This document shows positions 21,010 through 32,020 of a stretch of 64,000 nucleotides of DNA, one piece after another (within the stretch, counting starts at the first letter, position 1; each line of letters begins with the position of its first letter). This DNA comes from Isoetes taiwanensis (Eukaryota; Streptophyta; Lycopodiopsida; Isoetales; Isoetaceae): NCBI GenBank assembly GCA_021234155.1, contig JAJEKV010000025.1, positions 3,311,339-3,375,338 on the forward strand. The letters run 5' to 3'. The notes beneath the pieces were generated by a model. It did no database searches and was not told the DNA's origin. It was given only the letters and a program-made list of their open reading frames with translations. The translations under genes were made by a program, and so were the position numbers.

Positions 21010-23750
21010 TAGAAAGGACAGGGGATTGTGAAGCTAAAGATTCACCCCCATAACATGTATAATTAGCCTGATAGAAATAATAGTTGCCTCGCTTCAATAC
21101 GAAATTTGAGCTGCAAATGAGATGCATGTCATAAAGAGAAAATAAATTATATACCAACTTATTAGAAATCACAAAAGAAATGAAGCATCCACAATATATT
21201 TTCTTCTGCTAACATCCAAAACATCCATATAGGGCAGCTATCACATACCTTGTAAGTGCTTGAAATGTTTAGATAGGCACTATCTGCACAATCGCATATT
21301 TGCATGATTATCTTTGCATTCACATGCAAATGCACCAGCAACATCTTTTCTGCATCACAAACGTGGCTAAAGCTTTGTTGTAGAAGCTCATAAAACGAAA
21401 ATAAAACTATTTTCAAATTGCCTGAAGGCGTAAAATAACGCTAAAGGCTTAAAACTATTCTTACATGAGAACCCTAATGGCTTAAAACTATTCTTACCTG
21501 AATGATCCGATCGGCAAAAACACGTTGAGCCATTGTCTTGCTTTGTCCGGAGGACAATCAGGGCAAATACGGGCACATCATCAAAATTATCACAATGAGA
21601 AGCAGGTTTCTGAGGCCTAAATCCGCATTCAAAGAGGAAAATTTTCAGACATACCACATTTCCAATAAGTGCCGAAACTGAGATCTAGGACAGAGATAAA
21701 CATACACAAATACGCTTTCAGATTCTTGCCAAGAATAGTACGTGCTTTGCATCAGACCAGGGACTCGAACACTAGCATTCGCCAGATAGCCGCCCACAGG
21801 AAAGACGGGCGAAGATGGCGCCATGTCTAGGAGCTTCGATCCTTCCATAACGCTGCCATGCCATAGCCGCTCAGGCTCACCATCGGGCCGTCAAATCCGC
21901 TTACGGAATGAGGGATTTGTGGCCTTGACAATTAAATCCGACCAGTGTTCACATGACTATGGCATCGGTTCCACTTGCTTGCCTTTCAAGCAATGTTGAA
22001 TATCTGATCCCGATGGCGCTTAGGAATCCCTCGATTGCTTCGAACGAAAGCTTCTTAGTTCAAATTGAACATCTTGCAAAATCGACGGCCACGATAAGTG
22101 CCCTGGTGACACGAATATTCTAAAAGAATCATTGTATAAGAATTATATATGTTTAGACAAGAATGTCCCTCTAACTAGTAAAAGATTTCTTCCATACTTC
22201 GTGTAGGCAAAATAATGTAGTTTGTAGTCTGTATATGGTCTCTCCAAATCGAAAATATGGAATCTTGTTCTTGTAACATCACTAGGACAAGTCCAATTCA
22301 CTTATTTTATGGGACAACTTGCCTTGCTCATGTTGATGACAATGGGACTATGGCAAAATAGGACTCCTTGTCTTGCTTATTTGATGACAATGGGACTGGC
22401 AAAATTTGTAGGGCAAAACAAAAGGTTGCCTCACTTTTTCAAGCCTTTAATCTTGTTACGCTTTTCCATTATCATTTTGGCGACTTGTGTGTGTTGTCCT
22501 ATTTAGACACTTTTTGCTCTTCTCGACATCTATTATTTGCACCATTTAAAATATGCAATGTCAAGTCGTGTCTATAATCTTTTATATTTTTCTCGTTGTC
22601 ATACTGGAAATGTTGGAGTGTATGTTCTTTGGGGCACTGATAAAATGTTGCATTTGTTGAACTACTAATCTAAACATACATGCCAACATTTAGAAGATCC
22701 TTGCAAATAGACACATTTAAGATTCCTAGGCAAAAAAAAAAAAAGAGAAAAAGAATTGTGGCACAAGGAAATCTTAAACTATTGGTTAAACTTCCTTTAT
22801 CCATACTATTGGATAAACTATCCTTTATCCATCGCCAGGTTTAATGACTAGGACCCAAAAGAAAAAAAGCATCTAATTGGCAGCAAAAATTGAAGAATAT
22901 GTGTAATTGGCCTATTCAGCAAGACCCAGAAGATAAATCGATCTAATCATTCCAAAGAAAAAGTTGGAACAGAATGCAATATAAAGTCTATTCAAATGGG
23001 TGAACTCTTCCCTTTCAAGTCTAGCTTGGATGATATATCTTATTGATCTCCATCAATTATCATTTTCTTTTTCAATTCATTTGGCACGTTACCTTTCTCG
23101 TAACAATTAAAGTTCCAGGTGATTCTAGGACTTCCAGCTTCTCTTATCTCAAGATTGATGATGTATGTGCTCTTTGTTTGTTAGTTGGACTTCACTATCC
23201 AAATAAGATACAAATTTTTGACCGTCCGATTTCTACCATAGCTTTTTTAATGTCCAGTTGAATGAAATGAAAATTCTTAATTCAAATCTTGTAGTCTTTA
23301 TTGCGCGTTAAATTGCGCATCTGAGTTGAATACAGGCTTGAGAGTAGTTAGGATGGATGGATGGATAAATTTTAACATCCACAGAAACGTCAAAGGGCTA
23401 CGGAACGGTACTTGGCATGAAGCCCAAAATAAAGAAAGGGTAAGGCCCCGTCATTAGACAAAGTACAACAAAAAATAAATAAATAAAGGGGAGGGTCACT
23501 AATAGTGGACCATGGGTCAATTGTAGACCATGCAAAAATAGATCAAAATTACGAACGATAGATCAACATATAAATTATTACCTCAATGTCAACCAATGGA
23601 TGGATGGAAAAAATGATAATCAACCAATCTTGATCCACAATAGAGGCTTTTTATGATTCTTTCTATTTAAAAACTCATTTCATGGGGTCATATTATAGTC
23701 AAGTTTATGTGATACCTTACACCAATGGTGAAAATATGTTTTAGCTTATC
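21010..23750. other. No gene firmly recognised; possible minus-strand exons
   Basis: Mostly A+T-rich. On the minus strand, ATG 21848 opens MEGSKLLDMAPSSPVFPVGG in locally CpG-rich DNA. Downstream, open segments bounded by AG and GT occur at 21485-21620 and 21240-21345. They could be the start of a host gene whose introns hold the nearby LTR elements, but the frames do not join clearly. 22000-23750 shows only an A-run near 22732 and ATGG-rich repeats near 23352 and 23597. Confidence 0.25.
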
Positions 23751-23950
23751 TTGGCGACCCCTTCACGAGACCGCCCTTCCCGCTAAATCACCAGGCCCCT
23801 CGGACCCCATTTCGAGTACCTGATGATGTCAGGTACTTTTTCGAGTGATCCCAGTCGTCAGTCCACTTCCTGTCTTTTTTAGATCTGACTTGGAAATTCT
23901 CTTCTAGCCCTTCAGATTTTAAATTTGAAAACCTTTCGTATGTTTCCCAT

Positions 23951-24418
23951 CTATTGGTCAAATTTAGAGGGAACTTGAAAGAGCATTTTGACGCTCTTAC
24001 CTACCACCCCTTTGGGTATGCCTGACTTTGCTGGAATTGCTACACAAATCTTTGGCCATTTGGCAATGGAATGTGAGATATATGCTTCTACTGTATTAGC
24101 AATGACTTTTAAGAACTCAGGTACTAGCATGTCTAGAGGTAAATGTTCAATCTCTAACCAGCATGGGATTTTGATGGTCGAGATTTGGTGAGGAGAGAAG
24201 CCAATTGCGTAGTATTGATATAAAATGTAGCCCCCCATAAAAGAGTCTATTGCGCGGGGCACCATCTTATCTACTATTACTTTGCTATCAAAGATAGATA
24301 GACAGAGAATGAGGAAAACGTTACTTCTCAATGCCTTTAATGACTCATGTTGAGCTAAGCCTAGCTTCTTCAGGTGTGATAAGAGCCAGTATTCTAGTTT
24401 TTGGAGATCTAAGAGGCG
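23951..24418 (-). pseudogene. Plant LINE ORF1, DUF4283-like part
   Basis: The minus-strand frame reads LRSNVFLILCLSIFDSKVI, then a block resembling the DUF4283 end of plant L1 ORF1 (IKIPCWLEIEHLPLDMLVPE, IANTVEAYISHSIAKWPKIC). It is separated from its N-terminal part (30202-31563) by the chromovirus insertion at 24419-30201, and protein text resumes on both sides of it. No RT domain follows downstream, so the 3' part of this LINE is missing. Confidence 0.55.
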
Positions 24419-24921
24419 TGACGACCATATAGGTATTCATACTATATGATTACTCAATGCACAAAAGATGGTTGTCACACGGATGGAAAAAAGATAGTTG
24501 CTCAAGGCAAGATTTAAACTCATAACCTTCTAGCGAATCACTCACCTTTGCCAAGTGCGCTACCAATACTTGTTGAAGATATTTCCTCACATCTTCTTCA
24601 TATACAGAGTTATTTTCAAGAGGTTCTAGAATATTCTAAAACCTACATGCATGCGCGACAATTGGCATGATCTTGTGAGTGGCAAGATCCTGACCATTCG
24701 TCTAGATATATATAAGGGCACCTCCTTCTTATCGAACCATTCCAGTTCACCGCCAGTCTTGAGCCTTCTAGGCATCTCTCTCGTGTTTCTACTTACCTTC
24801 GGGCCATTGTATTCTTGTTTCTGCATCATATATCAAATTCTTTGCCAATCTTGACATATTTCTTCTGTATTTCTTGTATATTCTTTGCGTATTTTCCTTG
24901 TTTTGCCATAGACTCATGACA
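24419..24921 (+). repeat. 5' LTR of the second chromovirus
   Basis: About 503 bp, alignable end to end with 29706-30201, with frequent substitutions. It contains TATATATAAGG near 24710 as a likely TATA box, and an antisense tRNA-like segment (A-box-like text at 24551-24565, B-box-like at 24511-24521, minus strand). Confidence 0.85.
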
Positions 24922-24999
24922 ATTTGAATTGAAATACCTTATCGATTCTTGTCTGCTCTGATCCTAAGCATTTTTTTTTGCTCAAATTTGGTGATTTCA

Positions 25000-26745
25000 T
25001 CTTTATGGAGAAGGTTCTGACCTTATTAGAGCAAATCCAGTAGTTTGTTCAAGTATGTCAGCAGTTGCAGTTGAACAATAAAAAGCTCAGAGAACGGGTT
25101 GCTTCACATGAATCTGCTTCCAGCTCTAGATTGAGGCCATCAGAGCCTAAGATTAGCTTGCCAAAGAAGTTTGATGGTACTTGGGCCAAGCTCTGTGGCT
25201 TTTTGAATCAGATTCGGCTTATATTCCACGGATCGGGAACAAGTTGGATTGATTGATTCTCTTCTCAGAAGACAGCTCTCAATTAGTTTGCTTCTTTGAT
25301 GGAGAGAGGGGCTCCAGAATTGTAGGAATTTGATGCTCTTAATGGTGACTCCTAGGCATGTTTTGGAGACACTGATCGACAGCACACAACTGCTACAAAA
25401 CTCAGTAATTTCAGGCAAGATTCTCGTCCAGCTTCAGTATATGCATTAAAATTTCGTCAAATTGCTATAGATATAGCATGGGGTGATGTTGCACTTCGAA
25501 ATTGTTTTCGAAGGGGCTTACATGAAGATGTCATAATCATCTATTAGAGTGGAGACATGATAGATGCCATCATACTTTTTTATAGTACCAGTCTCTGCTC
25601 TGTCCGACATCTCTGAGATAGATAGTCCAGTGCCCATGCTCGATCGTGCAGTCCGAGGCCCCTTGTCGACGGTTGAGAAGCAGCATTGGAGAGAGGCTAA
25701 TTTTTGCCTTTACTGTGGAGGATCTGACCACATTGCTTGTGGATGTTCTGTTAAGTACCCAAATCAGTCATAAAACTCCAAGGGCCGGTCTGAGTAACAG
25801 GAGTCTCTCGATGGCTGGCCATCATTTCTCAGACTCCTCCATGAAGGGTATATTCCATTTGATAAGATTAATAAGGAATTTTTTAATCTTTTATCTCTAT
25901 ATCATTGGAGTCAAAGATTGGGAGGTTGGAAGCGTTAGTGCAATTTTATAGTGGTACAAATGCTTGCTTTATAGATAGTGCATTCGTTACTAAGCACGCC
26001 ATCCCTAGAGGCATGGTTGCACATGCTCGTTCTGCTGGTGTGATTGATGGATGCGAGATCTCCTCGGGCGCAGTCACAGAATATATTACACCTCTTTATG
26101 TTTTGTTCGAGGGATCTTCTTATAGCATTTCCTTCAATCTTATCGCTAGCTCACATGTGTCAGTAGCCTTGGGTCTGCTCTGGCTCGAGCTACGTGATCC
26201 CCTGTACTAGATCTTTTTGATTTGCTGGTTCTAGTCCTAGTTCCAGTTCATCTGCAGTTCAAGCCCCTGCACCAACATCTACTATCATGGGCTCCTGATT
26301 TCTTTCTTGCTGATATCTTAGTTCCTGTTTCTGCTCCACGTCCTAATTTGACTCTTGTCCATGTTCCAGTTCGTGCCCCAGATTTTGACCATGTTCTAGA
26401 TGATGTCCCAGTTCCAACTCCAGCTTCTGCTCCTATTCTTGTGCAGGCTTCTTTATGCCCTCAATTTCGAAGATTTCTCTTCATGAGTTTATTAAATTTG
26501 GAATACAAAATTCAAGTTCAGTAGTTGCAATCCAGGTTCATCTGTCAGCTAGCTCGGCATTGGAAAAATCTGCTCCAGTGCTTTCAGATAAATATGACAA
26601 CTTCTTTGATGTTTTTGACAAAACCAAGGCCGGCAAGCTCCCAGAGCATCGTCCATATGTTTGTCCTATTTATTTGCAGCCCGAGACAATGCCGCCATAT
26701 AGTCTGATATATGGTCTATCTCCTATTGAGTTGAAGGTTTCGTGA
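25000..26745 (+). pseudogene. Gag-protease region of second chromovirus
   Basis: Fragments in shifting frames. Near 25030-25260 are gag-like LNNKKLRERVASHESASSSR and KKFDGTWAKLCGFLNQIRLI. At 25690-25760 a zinc knuckle CLYCGGSDHIACGC (C-x2-C-x4-H-x4-C) is followed by KYPN. At 25950-26170 is a protease-like block with IDSAF in place of the usual D-S/T-G and SYSISFNLIASSHVSVALGL. Then comes a Pro/Val-rich linker, and at 26580-26745 the RT entry (DVFDKTKAGKLPEHRPYVC). Many stops make it non-functional. Confidence 0.7.
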
Positions 26746-28100
26746 GATTGTATTGAGGAGAATCTAGCTACTGGCTTCATTCGATATTCTCAGCTCCCTC
26801 CTGGAGCACCTGTATTCCTTGTCAAAAAAAAAGACGATCCTTTGTGCCTCGTCGTTGGTTATTGTAGCCTCAACAAGATCACAGTACCAAATCACTATAG
26901 GGTGTAAATATGGTAATGCTACCCAAAAAAGCGCGAAAGCACATAGCATCTAAAGCACCTATGACTAAGAAAAAATGTGTCATAACTTGACTTCCACGAT
27001 TTGTATGCTCGTCCATAAGATCTATATCATCGCTCTTTGCCTTCCTACATCATATATATTGTTTTTTAAGTAACAACTCTAAGGTTGTTGAAGAGAAATG
27101 TCTTCAAGCATGTATCACCTAAAGCACCTAAAGCACTTGTCCGGATGGTGCTTTTTGGGTAGCATTACCATATTTACACCCTATATGCTAATTCCAAAGT
27201 TATTGGAGCGGTTCCAAGGTGCATGCTATTTTATGAAGATTGATCTTCGGGGTGCCTACAATCTCATCCGGATCCGAGAGGGTGGTGAATGGAAGGCAAC
27301 ATTTTGTACTCAGTGTGACCATTTTGAGTACACAATTATGCCCTTTGGGCTTACAATGCTCCAACAGTATTTTAACATATGGCCAACGATGTCCTCCATG
27401 AGTTCTTGGACTTTTTTGTTATCATCTATTTGGATAGTATTCTTATTTATTCTAAGACTCTTGAAGCATGAGAGGCATGTTTGACAGGTCCTCCATAAAG
27501 GATATTGTGGAGATTCTTGGCTATCGTGTCACTCCTCATAGAGTCTCTATACATCCCGAAAAGGTCAGCATTATTTTGGAGTGGCAAATGCCTTCTTTGA
27601 CCGAGATGTTCAGTGTTTTCTTGGATTTGCAAACTTCTCTTGATGTTTTATTCGAGATTATTCAGAGATCGCCCTTCCTTTGACATGCCTCATGACAAAC
27701 GATGTGCCATTTGTAGAGGCAGAAACTGCTTTCGTTACCCTAAAGCATGCTTTTTCCATTGCACCAGTTCTTGCTCATGCAGATCCTTCGCGCCCATATA
27801 TTGTAAAGGCAGATGGTTTTGATTTTTCTCTTGGTGGTATCTTGTCATAGGAGGGGGATGACTATGAGCTACATCCGATCACCTATCACTTGCAAAAGTT
27901 CCAAGCTTCCGAAATCTAACTATCCAATTTATGACGAAGAGTTGTTGGCTACAGTTGATTCTTTCGAGGAGCAAAGATGTTTCCTCATAAGGCCATAACA
28001 TATGGATCGTGATAATCTAGAATATTTTCAGTCTGCTAGAGTGCTGAACTGTTGTCAGGCCCAGTGGCATACTCAAGTATTATCCCACATTGATTTATGA
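26746..28100 (+). pseudogene. RT and RNase H of second chromovirus, split by a MITE
   Basis: RT begins with ENLATGFIRYSQ and a degraded GAPVFLVKKKDD-LCLVVGY block. It is cut by the MITE at 26900-27181, then continues with [30 protein letters not shown] and a decayed DD region near 27400-27440. RNase H text (SNYPIYDEELLATVDSFEE) is at 27920-27970. The RT style ([23 protein letters not shown]) is that of the fungal/vertebrate/bryophyte chromovirus branch rather than common angiosperm clades. That placement is by memory of family style. Confidence 0.72.
26900..27181. mobile_element. MITE, 282 bp, 30-bp perfect TIRs
   Basis: Both ends start GGGTGTAAATATGGTAATGC and stay identical to about 30 bp (through CTACCCAAAAA). 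The element is flanked by TATA on each side (26896-26899, 27182-27185). It interrupts the RT frame between PNHY and LIPKLLERF. The internal region has direct CTAAAGCACCTA motifs. No coding capacity. A TA or TATA duplication suggests Tc1/mariner-type mobilisation, but the terminal GGG is not the usual Stowaway end, so the superfamily is open. Confidence 0.85.
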
Positions 28101-29705
28101 TCAAGTACCATTCTGGACTTCTCCAAGGAAAGCCTGATGACTTGTCTCGACGCCCATACCTTGGACTCAAGCCGGGTTATCTCGCATTTGATCAACAATT
28201 ACAGGTTATCCTAGGGCCTGATTAGTTCCAACTTATGGCCATTACTTTATTAGAGAGGCTTCATGATATAGCCTTATTGGAGTCTTTTCGGCATCTCTAT
28301 CCTCCGATCCATTGGTTCAAGATGTATTTTGACATCTTGACTCAGCATCATCTCCTCGACAAATGCGGTCGGACTATGATCGTTTTGAGATTCGAGATGG
28401 AATTCTGTATGTTCCAGATGGTGCTTCCCGACTTTGGGTTCTCTAGGTTTATCATGACTCACCTATGGCTGGATATTTTGGAGTAGCCAAGACTCTTGAA
28501 CTTATTAGTCGAGAGCATTGATAGTCTGGGCTTCGTCGCTATGTCAAAGTTTTTATTTGTTCCTGTGATATCTGCTGTCGAACGAAGGTTCCAAGACCCT
28601 CATATGTCTTCTTCAGTCACTGCCTATTCCAGATGGACCTTGGAAGAGTATTTCTGTGGACTTTATTCCGGAGCTGCCACTATCTCGGGGGGCATGATGC
28701 CATCATGGTCGTTGTTGATCGCTTCTCTAAGATGGCTCATTTTATTCCCTACAACATACTATCACCAATGAAGAAACAACTGATCTTTTCTTTCATGAAG
28801 TAGTTAGACTTCATGGACTGTGAGACACTATTGTCAGGAGTATTTGTATATTGACCGCTCATTAATATCCTATCATTATCCAAAACGTAACGGGCAAGTG
28901 GAGCGCACTAATCAGACTCTAGAACAATATTTGAGGTGCTTTATCAGTTATCAGTAGGATGATTGGGTCGATTATCTTCACTTAGTATATGCTTCCACGG
29001 ACCAGACTCCATTCTTTTTGAACTCTGGCCAGCATCCTCCTTGGTTCCTTAGTATCGCCGACAGTGGCTTTGTCAATCCTAGTGCCGAGTCTCGACTTGA
29101 GGAGCTCCAACCTCTTCAATCAGATCTTCCGCACCATCTTCTCTAGGCATAGAAGCGCTATCAGCATTATGCCAATTTATATCAACAGGAAGCTCCTACA
29201 TTTTATATTGGTGACCTTGTCTGGCTTCTTTGGGACCTCCCTAACCCACGTTCCTGTAACGAGTTTGACAATCGTCGCCTTGGTCCTTACCAGATCACAG
29301 CCCAGATTAGCAATGTGGCATTCCCGTGCGATCTCGCCTTCCCCCCTCCCCCCTCCGTCCAGTTGTTCATCTCCATTCAGTATTTCATGTTTTATTATTA
29401 GAGCCCTACAAATTTAATCCTTTCCCAGATTGCATTCCTCCGCCGCCGCCACAATAGAAAATTGATGATCGCGAGGAGTTTAAGGTTCGAGAGATTTTGG
29501 ACTTCAAGTATTTGCGTCGGCGATTATATTACTTTGTCGATTGGGAAAGTTACTCACCAAATGAGAGAACTTGGAGCCTGGCGAGAATCTGACTAATGCT
29601 CCTGATAAAATTGCAGAGTTTCGCCGACGTTACCCGGATAAGCCAAGTTCAAGTACCCCGGCTCCAGCTCCGAGGACTCGTCGCCATCCTAGGAGGGGGA
29701 TGTTG
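28100..29705 (+). pseudogene. Integrase and chromodomain of second chromovirus
   Basis: Degraded integrase segments are readable: DALSRRP-like text near 28140-28170, HDAIMVVVDRFSKMAHF-like text near 28690-28750, and a GQVERTNQTLEQYL-like block near 28890-28940. At 29500-29600 a chromodomain remnant reads ILDFKYLRRRLYYFVDWESY followed by ERTWSL. Frames shift often. The polypurine tract is at about 29689-29702. Confidence 0.7.
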
Positions 29706-30201
29706 TGACAACCATACAGGTATTCGTACCATACAAGTATTTTACTCATATCTATAAAAGATGGTCGTCACACGGATGCAAAAAGAGTAGTTACACAAGA
29801 CAAGATTTGAGCTCGCAACCTTCTAACTGCAAGTCATATACCTTTGCCAAGTGTGCTACCAATACTTATTGAAAGCATTTCGTCACATTTTCTTCATATC
29901 TAGGACTGCTTCCGAGTCTAGAACCTCCATGCATGCATGACACTTGGCACGATCTCGTCCACAGTGGCACGATCCTGACCACTGGCCTAGATATATATAG
30001 GAGTGCCTCCTTTTTGTCAAACCATTCTGGTTCACTGCTAGTCTTAAGCCTTCTAGGCATCTCTCTCGTGTTCTTGCTTGCCTTCGGGCCACTATATTAT
30101 TGTTCCTTTATATCAGATTCTTTGTCGACCTTGACATATTTCTTCCGCATTTCTTGCGTATTCTTTGCATATTTTTCTTGTTTTTGCGTAGGTTCATGAC
30201 A
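29706..30201 (+). repeat. 3' LTR of the second chromovirus
   Basis: About 496 bp, TGACAACC to CATGACA, homologous to 24419-24921. It carries the same TATATATAGG and the same antisense tRNA-like text (29804-29814 and 29847-29861). Confidence 0.85.
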
Positions 30202-31563
30202 GGAAGCCTGCCATAAAGAATCCTATGATTGACTGTATCACCAGGTTCTTAACGGATTTTACATGCATGTCACAATCTATTTTTGCAACTGGAAAGTTGG
30301 ACTCCTCATCCACTTCCATACTTCCATCTTCATAAGGATTATTTGCACTTATTTATCTTTATTTGATCTGCTCAAATCTTGAGCAAATCCTGCTTCCACT
30401 ATTTTTAAAGATGCATCTACTCTCAAACTTCTGGTTGTTTCTACTAATAATTTGTTCTTTATCGATTCTGAGAATCTCGGTTTGTTCACTGCTATAATAA
30501 TTTTTCTAAGCATCCCTTGTATTATTTCTTGAACCTCATGGTTATTATGAGCTTCATCTGTCCCGATTTGTGGGCCACTATTTTGCATCCTACCTGAATG
30601 GCCCTTAGTTTTTACTATTTTTGGACTCTTGTCAATATCACTTGATGCAGCCCTTTGTGGTGGCATGGCTATTTGTGCTCCTATGCTTTGGTAATATGGG
30701 GCTCCTTTTGCTAGTGCATCTTTACGCTTCCTTTCCTCTATTACTTCTATCGATGTTGCAGATTTGCGCTTAAATTCTGCTAGTCTTTCTTTTTCATTTC
30801 CATCCATCTCAATATCTTCCATTACTAAGTCTCCCATATTTAGCATGGTGGATATCTTTTGTGCAGGAGTGCCTTTTCTTGCCCCTAGGATTGCAGTTTT
30901 TAGCTTTTGGATTGGCCCTAAGGCATTCACACTTGTTTTTGTGGCCTTATTTTGATCTGCTACTATCCCTGATGCATTGGTTCTTGCCACAAAGAGGACC
31001 TGATCTATGGCAATAGCATAATTTGTGGCAAAATCTACAACTACTGAGGTTGAATTTAAAATTGCAGGGCAGAGATCTTGGTTTACCTTATGAGGAGGCA
31101 AAGCCCTAATAGATGGAGACGGATTGCTGGAAGCATCAAGTGATGTAGACAATTTGTTTGAACATGCATATAAAGGGGCAGAAGAGTACATGGCCTCAGA
31201 GGCCATGCTACAACTCGATTTGCCCCAAGCAGGGGCTGACTGGGGCATTGGCTCTCCATTCTTTTCATTTGGATGGAGTTCGTGGTTTACATGTAAACCT
31301 GCTCCTGAAATCCCATCTGACTGGAGCAATTTTCTGACAGCACTGCCCACTTTGCCCAAAGAATGACTTGGTGGGGGCCCTGGGGCCCCATTGAAAGCAT
31401 CTAGGTCAAAACCAGACGGATTTTCGACAGCCGCCCCTGCGACCGGCTCATATGCGACAGTGCCCACCTTTTTCATTTCATGAAGTTGTGAGAACTTTTG
31501 GAGTCTAATAAATAGATAGATAGATAGATCATGGTTGTCAACTTTAGCTATAATTGAAATCAC
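30202..31563 (-). pseudogene. Plant LINE ORF1 N-terminal region
   Basis: This is a 404-codon minus-strand ORF (31563-30349); the likely true start is the Met of MKKVGTVAYEPV at about 31476. It is Pro/Ser/Ala-rich with no domain I can name. Its middle has NALGPIQKLKTAILGARKG and a charged helix (EKERLAEFKRKSATSIEVIEE). After its stop, another frame (30345-30202) gives DPYEDGSMEVDEESNFPVAK and runs into the chromovirus LTR. The text beyond that element (24418 downward) is DUF4283-like, so I infer one LINE ORF1 cut in two. It could alternatively be another TE-encoded gag-like protein. Confidence 0.5.
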
Positions 31564-31599
31564 ACTAGATTGGTTGTGGACGTTATTTGTTTCAATGAT

Positions 31600-32020
31600 G
31601 GTGTGGACTAGTCTCCTTCTCGAAGTCCTTTAATTGTCTTTTAACTATAAACATTTCTTCAACTCTCAAAGATAAATTATTATCATTATGCAATATTCTA
31701 TATATAAATAGAATCGAATAGGTTTTTATCAGCAGGAAGCTTACTTTCATCTTTATACATATATAAATTGCAATCATTTGTTAGCTTTGAGTACCTTTGT
31801 TCAAGCAAATATTTGTCTATACATTTATGTCGCTTAGAAACAGTATATGTGTCAGCTTTATTTCTACTGGTCCATTTGTTATCCACAATATTTTTCCCAT
31901 TAGACATTTTAATTACTTTAACAATATTTGTTCTCTTGAAATAATTCATCTCATTCCCCCATGGCTTAATCTGAACACTTCGGGCCAGAATAGCCACCAT
32001 CTTTGGAAGTAGATTACATT
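31600..32020 (-). other. Possible Ty1/copia RT remnant
   Basis: The minus-strand frame 32000-31698 reads GKNIVDNKWTSRNKADT and later LLEQRYSKLTNDCNLYMYKD. The pieces resemble the copia RT start (GCKWVFKxK) and the region before YVDD (QRYxxSxxDxxLY). It is short, and the pairing of the two motifs at this spacing is unusual, so it is tentative. Confidence 0.3.

Larger units (their letters stand above)
24419..30201 (+). mobile_element. Decayed Ty3/gypsy chromovirus (Tcn1/fungal-like)
   Basis: Direct LTRs of about 500 bp (TGACGACC...CATGACA and TGACAACC...CATGACA) flank a plus-strand internal region. In order it shows a gag with a CCHC knuckle, protease remnant, RT, RNase H, integrase and chromodomain. 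A purine-rich AGGAGGGGGATG precedes the 3' LTR. I see no clear PBS and no matching 5-bp target duplication. There are many stops and frameshifts, so it is old. It sits inside a minus-strand LINE ORF1. Confidence 0.87.
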
